A DNA stretch of 43,961 bases from JABCPE02 sp963509715 (GCA_963509715.1 CAUPCB010000010.1:1-43961); one strand, 5' to 3'; positions 23,229-30,803 are shown, counted from the stretch's first letter. The notes: a model not told the origin generated them from the sequence alone. Numbers and translations: made by a program.

Positions 23229-25023
23229 AGTTCATTTTTATAGTGTAAGAAATTCCTACATGGAACCATCTTTTAGGAAGCGGAACTAGCGCTATTTCTT
23301 CATACTGAGTATTGGTCACATTATTGATTAGCCCATAAATATCCAGCCCATTTTTCTTGAAAGAAATTTTATAATCCAGCAGATGATAACTTAGGAAATC
23401 CAATCTTTGGTTATATCTATAAATGAGCTGATTAGAGAAATATTTCAAAAATTTGGCTTCTACCTTACCTACCAGCTGGTGTTTTAGGTTTTCTAGTGCG
23501 TATTTAGAGAATGCATAGCCTTCGGTTTCTCGCTTGTTATCAATAAATGTATATCCCGCTGAATAGCTAAGCCAGTCCACTGGTCTATGGCTAAACTCCA
23601 CTTCTACGCCTTTCAGGTTCATGCCTCCTACATTTTTGGCTGCCCATTTTTCAGTAGATGTATTTCTTACCCAGTCTATGGCATCGCTAGAATTTCTCAT
23701 AAAACCACTCACTTTTGCTGTGATTTTAGGATTTTGGTAACGATAGCCCACCTCTGAAGAAATCGCACTTTCTGGCTTCAAATCAGCATCGCCTATGTTT
23801 TCTCTATTAGAATAATACAATTCCGTAAAAGTAGGAATTCTATTGACTTTCGCTACATTGGCGTAGATTTTATTATTTTCATTAAAATTAAATCCTACAT
23901 CTACACCTGGGTAGAAGAAATTCCCTGCCTTGTCATAATTTGCCCAAGAAATCCCAGGGACAATCTGCAATTTTTCACTAAAAAAAGAGAAATGATGTTC
24001 AAAGAAAACCTGAGTCAAAAAGCGGTTTCTATGCCCCAAGTTATTACTCGCTAAAAACTCTTTTCTAAGTTCTACCCCAAGTCCCGTAGTTCCTATTACA
24101 GATTGATAATTGGCATTTAGCTGCCCTCCCACATTGTTCCCAATGTGCATATTTCTGTATGCTGCAGGGTTTTGTCTTTTCCAAAGATACATATCCTGCC
24201 CTCTACGCCAGTAGGCATTGGCATTCAGTCCCCAGTTTCCCAGCTTCTGTCTGTATGCCATGCTTACGATAGATGCCTGTGTTTCTTCGTATTGGTCGGC
24301 AGAAGAGCCATAGAAGCCATTTGAACCAAATTTCTTTTCGCTGAAACCAGCCTGAATTCCCACTTTTCCGTTTTTAATATCAAGTTGGTTTTGATAAAAA
24401 ACATTTCTAATCTGATAGTCTGTATTATAGCGGTATCCTGAGGAATAAGCCGTATTCGCCTGTAAAGACTGAGAAAACTTCTCTCCGCCCAAATTGATAT
24501 TTGCGCCCAAAGAATACGCTTCAAAATCGCCACCTTCGGCGGTTATTTTTACTGTTTTTTCTTTGTGTGTTTTGGTAATGATGTTGATAACTCCTGCGTA
24601 GGCATTATTCCCAAAACGCCTTGCAGCTGGGCCTTTTACGATTTCTATCTGCTCTACATTAGAGAGGTCTATAGGAATATTGAAACTATTATGCCCTGTC
24701 TGGCTGTCATTCATACGAATACCGTTCACCAAAATCAAAACTTGGTCATAAGACCCTCCACGGATAGAGATATCGGACAAAACTCCATTTCCGCCTCTTT
24801 TTCTGATATCCACGCCTGTATACTGTTGCAGGAGTTCATCTATGCTCTTGGCAGGAGACTGCTCTATTTCTTTATGCTGGATGACTACTATGTTTTCATT
24901 GACCTTCTGGTAGGGAGTTTCAAAGAATTTTCCCTGTACCAAAACCTCATCTATCTGTTTTTCTTGAGCAGAAAAAGTAGCTAATGTTCCTAAAAACATT
25001 ATGCTAAACAACTTTTTATTCAT
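23227..25023 (-). CDS. TonB-dependent outer-membrane receptor, BtuB-like
   Basis: A 598-residue receptor. The signal peptide is MNKKLFSIMFLGTLATFSA. A TonB box is suggested at QIDEVLVQGKF (about 23-33). The plug domain (about 45-155) has SIDELLQQYTGVDIRKRGG, SIRGGSYDQVLILVNGIRMN, VEQIEIVKGPAARRFGNNAY and GVINIITK. The rest forms a 22-stranded barrel with RNENPYSNRE-like plug-barrel features such as RIPTFTELYYSNRENIGD. The short length and plug sequence resemble vitamin B12/cobinamide receptors (BtuB), but substrate prediction is weak. The C terminus is YTIKMN and not an aromatic last residue. No cobalamin riboswitch fits the short leader from the promoter at 25047. It is monocistronic. Confidence 0.88.
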   Translation of the reverse strand: MNKKLFSIMFLGTLATFSAQEKQIDEVLVQGKFFETPYQKVNENIVVIQHKEIEQSPAKSIDELLQQYTGVDIRKRGGNGVLSDISIRGGSYDQVLILVNGIRMNDSQTGHNSFNIPIDLSNVEQIEIVKGPAARRFGNNAYAGVINIITKTHKEKTVKITAEGGDFEAYSLGANINLGGEKFSQSLQANTAYSSGYRYNTDYQIRNVFYQNQLDIKNGKVGIQAGFSEKKFGSNGFYGSSADQYEETQASIVSMAYRQKLGNWGLNANAYWRRGQDMYLWKRQNPAAYRNMHIGNNVGGQLNANYQSVIGTTGLGVELRKEFLASNNLGHRNRFLTQVFFEHHFSFFSEKLQIVPGISWANYDKAGNFFYPGVDVGFNFNENNKIYANVAKVNRIPTFTELYYSNRENIGDADLKPESAISSEVGYRYQNPKITAKVSGFMRNSSDAIDWVRNTSTEKWAAKNVGGMNLKGVEVEFSHRPVDWLSYSAGYTFIDNKRETEGYAFSKYALENLKHQLVGKVEAKFLKYFSNQLIYRYNQRLDFLSYHLLDYKISFKKNGLDIYGLINNVTNTQYEEIALVPLPKRWFHVGISYTIKMN

Positions 25024-25046
25024 TTTTATTATATTTTTTAAGAGGG

Positions 25047-25054
25047 CAAATATA
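25047..25054 (-). promoter_or_regulatory. -7 element TATATTTG for the BtuB-like receptor
   Basis: On the minus strand TATATTTG then CCC lies 24 bases before the ATG. The leader is too short for a cobalamin riboswitch. Confidence 0.6.
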
Positions 25055-25140
25055 ATACTTTTTCAATAAATGTTGCTACTCATGACTTTTTTCATATAAT
25101 TTATCCCTCTGAAAAGCGCTTTTTATCCTTTTATATTTTA

Positions 25141-25148
25141 TATATTTG
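25141..25148 (+). promoter_or_regulatory. -7 element TATATTTG upstream of the small-ORF / cREC region
   Basis: TATATTTG then C, 28 bases before the ATG of the 41-codon ORF and about 200 bases before the cREC ATG. It would give cREC an unusually long leader. Confidence 0.5.
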
Positions 25149-25175
25149 CTTGAGTTTAAAAAAGTTAAACAAGCC

Positions 25176-25301
25176 ATGTTTTTCACTCAAAAATATGTGT
25201 ATAATTCATCTGTTGTGCAAGATTTTGCACAGCATATTTTATGTTTAGATGATTTTGCTTTTTCCCATGTATGTGCTGACATTATCTTTCTCAATAAATA
25301 A
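25176..25301 (+). CDS. Possible small ORF, 41 residues, unknown
   Basis: The ATG at 25176 opens a 41-codon frame ending in TAA at 25301. The product starts MFFTQKYVYNSSVVQDFAQH and ends DIIFLNK. It has no signal peptide or recognised motif. Its ATG is at a normal distance from a good -7 element, which is the only positive sign. It contains the inverted repeat TGTGCAA/TTGCACA. It could be a real small protein, a leader ORF for cREC, or chance. Confidence 0.22.
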   Translation: MFFTQKYVYNSSVVQDFAQHILCLDDFAFSHVCADIIFLNK

Positions 25302-25344
25302 ACCAACTATTTTCTGTAGCTGGTTTCTAATTTCTAACAAAAAT

Positions 25345-25632
25345 ATGAAAAAACTATACTTAGATGATTTACGAGTAACTCCAGAAGGCTTTGACAGAGT
25401 GTATAATTATGCAGATTTTGTAGAATATATTACACAAAACGGCTTGCCTGATTTTATTTCTTTTGACCATGATTTAGGCGAAGATGAGTCTGGATATGAC
25501 TGCGCCAAATATCTAGTGGAGTACTGCATAGAGCACAATCTACCGCTCCCAAAATTCTCTGTTCACAGCCAAAATCCCGTAGGTAAAGAAAATATAGAAA
25601 GATTACTAAATAATTTTTCTGCTAATTTCTAA
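25345..25632 (+). CDS. Cyclic-phosphate processing receiver (cREC) domain protein
   Basis: A 95-residue stand-alone receiver-like protein starting at the ATG 25345 (MKKLYLDDLRVTPEGF). An extension upstream is open but hydrophobic and lacks support, so the short form is chosen. The hallmarks are LDDLR (6-10), then the PDFISFDHDLGEDESGYD core (about 34-51), and a C-terminal SVHSQNP before the last helix (about 77-83). Computational work has proposed that this family processes cyclic phosphates in RNA-repair or nucleotide contexts; this is a prediction, not proven biochemistry. The neighbours (small secreted protein, Sel1 protein) do not define a pathway. Confidence 0.75.
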   Translation: MKKLYLDDLRVTPEGFDRVYNYADFVEYITQNGLPDFISFDHDLGEDESGYDCAKYLVEYCIEHNLPLPKFSVHSQNPVGKENIERLLNNFSANF

Positions 25633-25657
25633 AACCAAATTTTAGCTAAAAACAAAA

Positions 25658-25704
25658 AGCTATCCGAAGAGCTAACCCAATAAAAGGCAGTATCCGAAAA
25701 GCCT
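25658..25704. repeat. Two related short hairpin-forming sequences
   Basis: AGCTATCCGAAGAGCT (25658-25673) and AGGCAGTATCCGAAAAGCCT (25685-25704) share TATCCGAA in the loop and close with 4-5 base pairs. They lie in the short gap after cREC. They may be coding debris or RNA structure; neither is proven. Confidence 0.35.
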
Positions 25705-25743
25705 GAAAAGAGTAGGAATAAAACGATTAAAAATTTTAATAAA

Positions 25744-26088
25744 ATGAAAAGAATATTATTTATAATGTGTATACTAGTTGGAATAAATACATATGGACAA
25801 AAAAAGAAATTTACACAGAAATATACGAAAAGTTACACAACTGCAGAGGCTCTTGCTTATGTAGATGATTATTTTCGTTTTTATGAGGCTGATTTATTTT
25901 ATGAGGATCCAGAAGTTAGAAAAATATCCAATAATGTTTTCCATGTTAGAGTAGATATTTGTGCTGGATCTTGTTATGAAACTGATGCATTTGGTTACCG
26001 TCAAAAAAAAGATTTTCTTTGGCTGCCAAAAGTCTATACACTAACTATAGGAACAGGAGGTAAATATAGCATGAGAGCTGGATATTAA
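25744..26088 (+). CDS. Small secreted protein of unknown function
   Basis: A 114-residue protein with signal peptide MKRILFIMCILVGINTYG, cleaved before QKKKF. The mature part is rich in aromatic and charged residues (YVDDYFRFYEADLFYEDPEV), with a CAGSC cysteine pair at about residues 78-82 that could form a disulfide. The C terminus is YTLTIGTGGKYSMRAGY. I do not recognise the family. It is followed 8 bases later by the Sel1-repeat gene, so the two are probably co-transcribed. Confidence 0.65.
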   Translation: MKRILFIMCILVGINTYGQKKKFTQKYTKSYTTAEALAYVDDYFRFYEADLFYEDPEVRKISNNVFHVRVDICAGSCYETDAFGYRQKKDFLWLPKVYTLTIGTGGKYSMRAGY

Positions 26089-26096
26089 TAATTACA

Positions 26097-26450
26097 ATGA
26101 AAAAGTTAATTTTATTTTTATACTTGCTTCTCTATTGTTTTGGGAACGCGCAACAGACAAACCTTGCAGAAACCCAAAAATTAGCTGAGCAAGGGAATAT
26201 AACTGCTCAATTTGATTTAGCCATCGCCTATGAAAATGGCGATGGTGTAGAGAAAGACTATATAAAGGCTGCATATTGGTATACTAAAGCAGCGGAACAA
26301 GGAGATGCAAACGCTCAAAATAATTTAGGAGTTGCCTACCATAATGGAAATGGCGTGGAACAGGACAAAAACAAAGCTATCTACTGGTTTAGAAAGGCTT
26401 GTGAAAACTTTAATGATGATGCCTGCGAAAATTTAAACAGAATAAAGTAG
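26097..26450 (+). CDS. Secreted Sel1-like repeat protein
   Basis: A 117-residue protein with signal peptide MKKLILFLYLLLYCFGNAQ. The mature part consists of about two and a half Sel1 (TPR-like) repeats: ITAQFDLAIAYENGDGVEKD and NAQNNLGVAYHNGNGVEQDK, followed by AIYWFRKACENFNDDACENL. Sel1 repeats form helical solenoids that bind partner proteins. The protein is short for the family, so it may be a small adaptor, inhibitor or remnant. It lies 8 bases from the small secreted protein gene upstream. The family is certain; the role is unknown. Confidence 0.85.
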   Translation: MKKLILFLYLLLYCFGNAQQTNLAETQKLAEQGNITAQFDLAIAYENGDGVEKDYIKAAYWYTKAAEQGDANAQNNLGVAYHNGNGVEQDKNKAIYWFRKACENFNDDACENLNRIK

Positions 26451-26558
26451 TGTTTTAGTTTACTACTTGGTAATTTTTACAAACAAAAAGAATGCTTTTT
26501 TAGATTTTTAGAAAACATGATAAAAATCATTATTTTTTTAAGTTCTTCAAAAAATCTT

Positions 26559-26575
26559 TTGGCATGCTTATTGAT
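26559..26575 (+). promoter_or_regulatory. Sigma-54-like -24/-12 sequence before the NlpE-like gene
   Basis: TTGGCATGCTTATTGAT matches TTGGCAYR-N4-TTGCW except for A in place of C in the -12 GC pair. The spacing from GG to GA is the required ten bases. The ATG is 41 bases downstream. No TAnnTTTG box is visible in the same gap. Confidence 0.4.
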
Positions 26576-26615
26576 TTATAGAAAATGTTTTTAATTTAAA
26601 TTTTATTTTACCATT

Positions 26616-27068
26616 ATGAAAAAAATGATTTTGCCTGTTTTATTAACAGGGCTTTTCGCAGTGAGCTGTTCAAAAAAAGAAGAAGCTAAAACTGAAACTC
26701 CACAAGCTGTAGAAGCTGACAGCGCTCAACAAGCTCAACCAGAGGAAGCTGCTAAAGCAGAAGCTCCTAAGAAGCATGTAGGTGAATTTTCTGGAAAAGT
26801 ACCATGCGCTGACTGCCCTGGTATCGAAATGAAATTAACTCTAAACGAAGATGGTTCTTTCCTTTTGGATGAAACTTATTTAGAGAAAAAAGATGGTCAG
26901 TTCAACGCTAAAGGTTCTTACGAAGTAAGTGCAGATGGTGCTTTTGTTACTCTTAAAGAAGAAGGAAACGATAAGCCAAGAGTTTTCTTAGTAGAAGAAG
27001 ATGCTGCTTACCTTGTTGAAAAAGTAGGTGATGCTAAAAAGCCTGAATACAAATTGGCTAAAAAATAA
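26616..27068 (+). CDS. NlpE N-terminal-like copper-resistance-type lipoprotein
   Basis: A 150-residue lipoprotein. The signal peptide ends at AVSC with lipidated Cys18. A Glu/Ala/Lys/Gln-rich linker (about 20-55) leads to a small NlpE N-terminal-like beta-barrel domain (about 56-148), with GEFSGKVPCADCPGIEMKLT including the diagnostic CADCPGI (Cys63, Cys66), then LNEDGSFLLDETYLEK and GSYEVSADGAFVTLK. In E. coli NlpE senses outer-membrane and copper stress through the Cpx system. No Cpx-like pair is present here, so only an envelope-stress or metal-related role is inferred. The possible sigma-54-type promoter upstream would fit inducible expression. It ends at a strong terminator. Confidence 0.86.
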   Translation: MKKMILPVLLTGLFAVSCSKKEEAKTETPQAVEADSAQQAQPEEAAKAEAPKKHVGEFSGKVPCADCPGIEMKLTLNEDGSFLLDETYLEKKDGQFNAKGSYEVSADGAFVTLKEEGNDKPRVFLVEEDAAYLVEKVGDAKKPEYKLAKK

Positions 27069-27096
27069 GCTAACACTGTCTTAAACAAAAAAAAGA

Positions 27097-27124
27097 AAAG
27101 TCGGAGAAAAACTCCGACTTTTCA
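27097..27124. terminator. Bidirectional terminator between nlpE-like gene and fhs
   Basis: AAAAGTCGGAG and CTCCGACTTTT form a perfect stem around AAAAA, with A-run upstream and T-rich sequence downstream. It serves both convergent genes. Confidence 0.92.
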
Positions 27125-27145
27125 CTTTTAATATTTTCTGATTTA

Positions 27146-28810
27146 TTAGCTCAGACCGCTGATATTTCCCTCTGCATCTATGGTCATTCCCTCTACCATA
27201 GGAACTTCTGGAAGTCCTGGCATACGCATAATATCACCCAAAATAGGAATCACAAAACCAGCTCCCGCAGCGAACTCAAAACCTCTCACTGTGACATCAA
27301 ATCCTGTAGGTCTTCCTATTTTTTTCTCATCATCACTTAGTGATTTCTGCGTTTTTGCTATACATACAGGCAGTTTATCAAAGCCGAGATCTTTTATAAT
27401 TTTAAGGTCTGCTTTTGCTTTCGGTGAATAGACCACGCCTTCCGCTCCGTATATTTTCTTTGCTACCGCCTCTATTTTAGCTTCTATGCTTTCTTCTAAT
27501 GGATACAAAAATTTAAAATCAGACTTCTGCTCGGTCGCTTCCACTACTGTTTTCGCGAAGTCTCTCATTCCCTCTCCGCCGTGCATAAATTCATCTGCCA
27601 AAACAGCATGAACTCCCAGTTTAGCGCATTCATCTTTCAAAAACTTGATTTCTTCCTCTGAATCCGTAGCAAAATGGTTAATCGCTACCACAGGCTGAAA
27701 ACCATAATTCTGAGCGTTTTCTATATGCTTACAAAGATTTCCAAAACCTTTTTTCAGGTATTCTAAATTCGGGCTTCCGTATTCATCTTTTTTCGCTCCG
27801 CCATGGTATCTCAGCGCCCTGATAGTCGCCACTATCACATACGCATCAGGTTTTAATCCTGCATATCTGCATTTAATATCAATGAACTTTTCTGCTCCCA
27901 AATCTCCACCAAAACCAGCTTCCGTAACGACATAATCACCAAGAGAAAGTCCCATTTTAGTAGCGATAATGGTATTTGTCCCCTGCGCAATATTCGCAAA
28001 AGGGCCACCGTGAAGAATGGCAGGATTTCCCTCCAAAGTCTGAACCAAATTAGGCTTAATGGCATCTTTCAGCAGGATCGCCATTGCGTTTTCTGCCTTT
28101 AAATCTCTTGCAAAAACAGGCTTTTTATCATAGGTATAGCCCACAAAGATATTTCCTAAACGCTGTTTCAAGTCCTCAAAATCTTGGCTCAGACAGAGAA
28201 TTGCCATCACCTCGGATGCAGGCGTGATATTGAAACCTTCTTCCCTTACCACGCCGTTTTTATCGCCCATTCCTATGACTATCTGGCGCAGAGCTCGGTC
28301 GTTCATATCCATCACTCGCTTCCAGACGATGGTTTTTGGGTCTATGTTTAGATTGTGTTTTTTACTTTGTAAGTTATTGTCTATCAATGCAGAAAGAAGA
28401 TTATTTGCCTTTTCCACTGCCGAAAAATCTCCTGTAAAATGCAGGTTAATATCCGCCATTGGGATAACTTGGGCATATCCTCCCCCAGCGGCACCACCTT
28501 TGCTCCCGAAAACAGGCCCTAAACTAGGCTCACGAAGCACCAAAACTGCTTTTTTACCGATTTTATTCAGTCCATCACAAAGCCCCACCGAAACAGTGGT
28601 TTTCCCCTCTCCTGCCGGCGTGGGATTGATAGCTGTCACTAAAATCAATTTTGATTTTTTAATTTTTTCTTCATCGATGTATTTTAGAGGAATTTTGGCT
28701 TTGTGTCTGCCATAATATTCTAAATCTTCCTCCTCAATAGCAATTTTGTCTGCGATTTCTCTAATGGGTCTAATGTCCGCACTTTGTGCAATCTGTATGT
28801 CTGTTTTCAC
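27146..28810 (-). CDS. fhs: Formate-tetrahydrofolate ligase
   Basis: Fhs makes 10-formyltetrahydrofolate from formate, ATP and tetrahydrofolate in the cytosol, feeding purine synthesis and one-carbon metabolism. The 554-residue length is standard. The start is a GTG at 28810 (reading MKTDIQIAQSADIRPI), which agrees with the usual N terminus. The P-loop is NPTPAGEGKTTVSVG (about 62-76), followed by REPSLGPVFGSKGGAAGGGY (about 94-113), HLNFTGD-like HFTGDFSAVEKANN, LVQTLEGNPAILHGGPFANI and EAGFGGDLGAEKF. The C terminus has PTGFDVTVRGFEFAAGAGF. It is monocistronic with its own promoter and terminator. Identification is secure. Confidence 0.97.
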   Translation of the reverse strand: MKTDIQIAQSADIRPIREIADKIAIEEEDLEYYGRHKAKIPLKYIDEEKIKKSKLILVTAINPTPAGEGKTTVSVGLCDGLNKIGKKAVLVLREPSLGPVFGSKGGAAGGGYAQVIPMADINLHFTGDFSAVEKANNLLSALIDNNLQSKKHNLNIDPKTIVWKRVMDMNDRALRQIVIGMGDKNGVVREEGFNITPASEVMAILCLSQDFEDLKQRLGNIFVGYTYDKKPVFARDLKAENAMAILLKDAIKPNLVQTLEGNPAILHGGPFANIAQGTNTIIATKMGLSLGDYVVTEAGFGGDLGAEKFIDIKCRYAGLKPDAYVIVATIRALRYHGGAKKDEYGSPNLEYLKKGFGNLCKHIENAQNYGFQPVVAINHFATDSEEEIKFLKDECAKLGVHAVLADEFMHGGEGMRDFAKTVVEATEQKSDFKFLYPLEESIEAKIEAVAKKIYGAEGVVYSPKAKADLKIIKDLGFDKLPVCIAKTQKSLSDDEKKIGRPTGFDVTVRGFEFAAGAGFVIPILGDIMRMPGLPEVPMVEGMTIDAEGNISGLS

Positions 28811-28827
28811 AATAGTTTTGTTTCCTA

Positions 28828-28835
28828 CAAATCTA
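28828..28835 (-). promoter_or_regulatory. -7 element TAGATTTG for fhs
   Basis: On the minus strand TAGATTTG then T lies 18 bases before the GTG start, giving a very short leader and no room for a riboswitch. Confidence 0.5.
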
Positions 28836-28892
28836 TAAAAATTTGATTTAAAATTAAAAAAAAATTATAGCGAATTAAAATATTAAAATCCC

Positions 28893-28900
28893 TAAATTTG
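28893..28900 (+). promoter_or_regulatory. -7 element TAAATTTG for the GldA-like gene
   Basis: TAAATTTG then T lies 57 bases before the ATG at 28957. It fits TAnnTTTG; no clear -33 element was found. Confidence 0.5.
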
Positions 28901-28956
28901 TAGGCTGTCTATTTTGAAGAATTTTTGTATTTTCGCCAAATATTTTTGAATTCACT

Positions 28957-29655
28957 ATGTCTTTACAAATTACTAATCTAACTAAAAAATTCGGTGAACA
29001 AACAGCACTGAATAATATCAACCTCAGCATTGAAAAGAACGAAATCGTGGGACTTCTTGGGCCAAACGGAGCAGGAAAATCCACGCTGATGAAATCCATC
29101 ACAGGTGTAGTGAAAATAGATGAGGGCGAGATTTTGTTCAACAACAAAGATATCACTCAATATCCGATAGAAAGCAAGAAAAACATCGGTTTTCTGCCAG
29201 AAAACAATCCGCTTTACCAAGAAATGTTCGTAAAGGAATATCTGAATTTCGTGGCTGATATCCACAAGATACCAAGCGAAAGAATAGATGAAGTCATCGA
29301 GCTGGTAGGCATCACTCCCGAAAAATCCAAAAAGATTTCCCAGCTCTCCAAAGGGTATAAACAGAGAGTGGGACTGGCACAGGCGATTCTCCACCAGCCA
29401 GATTTGCTTATCTTGGACGAGCCTACGAACGGACTAGACCCTAACCAAATCATAGAAATCCGAAATGTGATAAAAGAAATCGGCAAGGAGAAAACCATCA
29501 TCCTTTCCACGCACATCATGCAGGAAGTAGAAGCGCTATGCTCTCGTGTCATCCTCATCCACAAGGGAAACATCCTGCAAGACACCTCTATAGAGGAGTT
29601 CAAAGGGCGATACAGCAATCTGGAAGAAGCATTCCAGAGCTATACTAATGGATAA
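28957..29655 (+). CDS. ABC transporter ATP-binding protein, GldA-like but short
   Basis: A 232-residue cytosolic ATPase. Walker A is GPNGAGKST (about 35-43), then the Q-loop region GFLPENNPLYQEMFVKEYLN, the signature LSKGYKQRVGLAQA (about 129-142), Walker B LLILDEP (about 150-156), and the H-loop STHIMQEVEALC. The sequence agrees closely with GldA, the gliding-motility ATPase of flavobacteria. However, GldA is about 300 residues, and here the C-terminal domain after DTSIEEFKGRY is missing, while the terminal NLEEAFQSYT piece is kept. No GldF/GldG membrane partner is adjacent. It may serve a different exporter. It ends at a terminator. Confidence 0.85.
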   Translation: MSLQITNLTKKFGEQTALNNINLSIEKNEIVGLLGPNGAGKSTLMKSITGVVKIDEGEILFNNKDITQYPIESKKNIGFLPENNPLYQEMFVKEYLNFVADIHKIPSERIDEVIELVGITPEKSKKISQLSKGYKQRVGLAQAILHQPDLLILDEPTNGLDPNQIIEIRNVIKEIGKEKTIILSTHIMQEVEALCSRVILIHKGNILQDTSIEEFKGRYSNLEEAFQSYTNG

Positions 29656-29676
29656 AATTTTTTCATTTTTTATTGT

Positions 29677-29714
29677 AAAATAGTCTGTCAGTTTTAGGGA
29701 CAGGCTATTTTTGT
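29677..29714 (+). terminator. Rho-independent terminator after the GldA-like gene
   Basis: AAATAGTCTGTC and GACAGGCTATTT pair (one G-U) around AGTTTTAGG, followed by TTTGTTT. Confidence 0.82.
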
Positions 29715-29810
29715 TTCTAAAATATCCATCTTCTCTAATTTCATAAAGTTCAAAAAAATTCGTAAATTTCCAATGTCTTTTTTATTTACTTTATAAAAAA
29801 TCATAAAATC

Positions 29811-30731
29811 ATGGGACATTCACACGAAGGACACTGCCACCACCATAGCGTGAGCAGTCTGGAAAATATCAACAGGGCGTTTTACATCGGTATCGGTCTG
29901 AATCTGCTCTACACCATAATAGAATTTGCGGTCGGTTTTAAAATCAATTCTTTGGCCTTAATCTCTGATGCGAGCCACAATCTGAGCGATGTTGCCAGTT
30001 TAGGAATTTCGCTCATCGGTATCATTCTTGCCCAGAAAGCCAGTACGCACAGCCTGACTTACGGCTACAAAAAAGCCTCAATCTTGGCTTCGCTCATCAA
30101 TGCTATTCTGCTGGTGTTCATTGTCTTTAAAATCATCATAGAAGCTGTGGAACGGCTGAATACACCGCCAAAAATGGAGGGCAGCGGCATTATCATCACT
30201 GCTGCGATAGGCGTGGTTATCAATGCTGTTTCGGCGTTTCTTTTTTATAAAGGACAAAAACATGATATCAACATCAAAGGGGCTTTTCTGCACCTGATGG
30301 TAGATGCTTTGGTTTCGGTGGGCGTGATTATCTCTGGGGTGATTATCTATTTCACTGGCTGGAATCTCGCGGATGTGGTTATAAGTTTCATCATCGCTGT
30401 GGTGATTTTGATTTCTACTTGGGGACTTTTGACGGAAAGCATTAAACTCAGCCTAAACGGCGTGCCAGAGGGCATTAATCCTAATGAAATCCAAAAACTG
30501 ATAGAGGAAATCCCTGCCGTAGAAGACACCCACCACCTCCATATATGGGCAATGAGCAGCTCCGAAAACGCCCTGACCGTCCATCTGGTGGTAAATGAGG
30601 GAATAAGTTTCCAAGAAATGGAACAAATAAAAAAAGAACTCCGCCACAAGCTGGAACATCACAACATCCAGCATTCTACCTTTGAGATAGAAAGCTCTGG
30701 CTGTAAATGCGACCAAGAGTTTTGTAAATAA
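29811..30731 (+). CDS. Cation diffusion facilitator (CDF) family heavy-metal exporter
   Basis: A 306-residue inner-membrane proton-coupled exporter, most likely for zinc. The N terminus is His-rich (MGHSHEGHCHHHS). Six membrane helices follow. The first metal site is in ALISDASHNLSDVASL (His/Asp of the D-x-x-x-D/H-x-x-x-D type) and the second in LHLMVDALVSVGVI (HxxxD). The C-terminal cytosolic domain (about 215-300) has TWGLLTESIKLSLNGVPEGI and HLHIWAMSSSENALTVHLVV, with a final GCKCDQEFC Cys-rich end. This matches CzcD/ZitB-like members. The metal is inferred from the family. It has no partner gene and ends at the first copy of a duplicated terminator. Confidence 0.93.
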   Translation: MGHSHEGHCHHHSVSSLENINRAFYIGIGLNLLYTIIEFAVGFKINSLALISDASHNLSDVASLGISLIGIILAQKASTHSLTYGYKKASILASLINAILLVFIVFKIIIEAVERLNTPPKMEGSGIIITAAIGVVINAVSAFLFYKGQKHDINIKGAFLHLMVDALVSVGVIISGVIIYFTGWNLADVVISFIIAVVILISTWGLLTESIKLSLNGVPEGINPNEIQKLIEEIPAVEDTHHLHIWAMSSSENALTVHLVVNEGISFQEMEQIKKELRHKLEHHNIQHSTFEIESSGCKCDQEFCK

Positions 30732-30770
30732 CAAAAAACAGCCGCTCACACAGAACGGCTGTTTTTATTT
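30724..30770 (+). repeat. Direct repeat copy 1: stop codon plus terminator after the CDF gene
   Basis: The 47 bases from GTAAATAAC to TTTTATTT match 31298-31343 at 44 of 47 alignment columns (two substitutions, one missing A). The repeat contains the CDF stop codon and the hairpin ACAGCCG...CGGCTGT. The two copies are 574 bases apart. Confidence 0.85.
30734..30767 (+). terminator. Rho-independent terminator after the CDF gene (copy 1)
   Basis: AAACAGCCG and CGGCTGTTT form a stem around CTCACACAGAA, followed by Ts. The next promoter (30770-30777) begins right at its end. Confidence 0.88.
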
Positions 30771-30777
30771 ATATTTG
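30770..30777 (+). promoter_or_regulatory. -7 element TATATTTG for the orphan gene
   Basis: TATATTTG then TTG lies 27 bases before the ATG at 30804 and directly after the terminator copy 1. Confidence 0.55.
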
Positions 30778-30803
30778 TTGAACTTTTATCAAAAGGATAA
30801 TTT

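Larger units (their letters stand above)
25024..25344. other. Intergenic region between the BtuB-like receptor and the cREC gene
   Basis: These 321 bases hold two divergent -7 boxes (25047-25054 minus, 25141-25148 plus), a possible 41-codon ORF (25176-25301), and an inverted repeat TGTGCAA GATT TTGCACA at 25214-25231. A weaker pair, AAACCAAC and GCTGGTTT, lies at about 25299-25328. No riboswitch or tRNA is recognisable. Confidence 0.5.

Noticed and set aside
25024..25140. Cobalamin riboswitch before the BtuB-like receptor
   Set aside because: The promoter gives a leader of only about 20 bases, and no B12-box-like element was seen.
28224..28715. Plus-strand open frame opposite fhs
   Set aside because: It lies entirely inside fhs on the other strand; its composition mirrors the fhs codons.
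28811..28956. Tetrahydrofolate riboswitch before fhs
   Set aside because: The leader from the -7 box to the GTG is too short.
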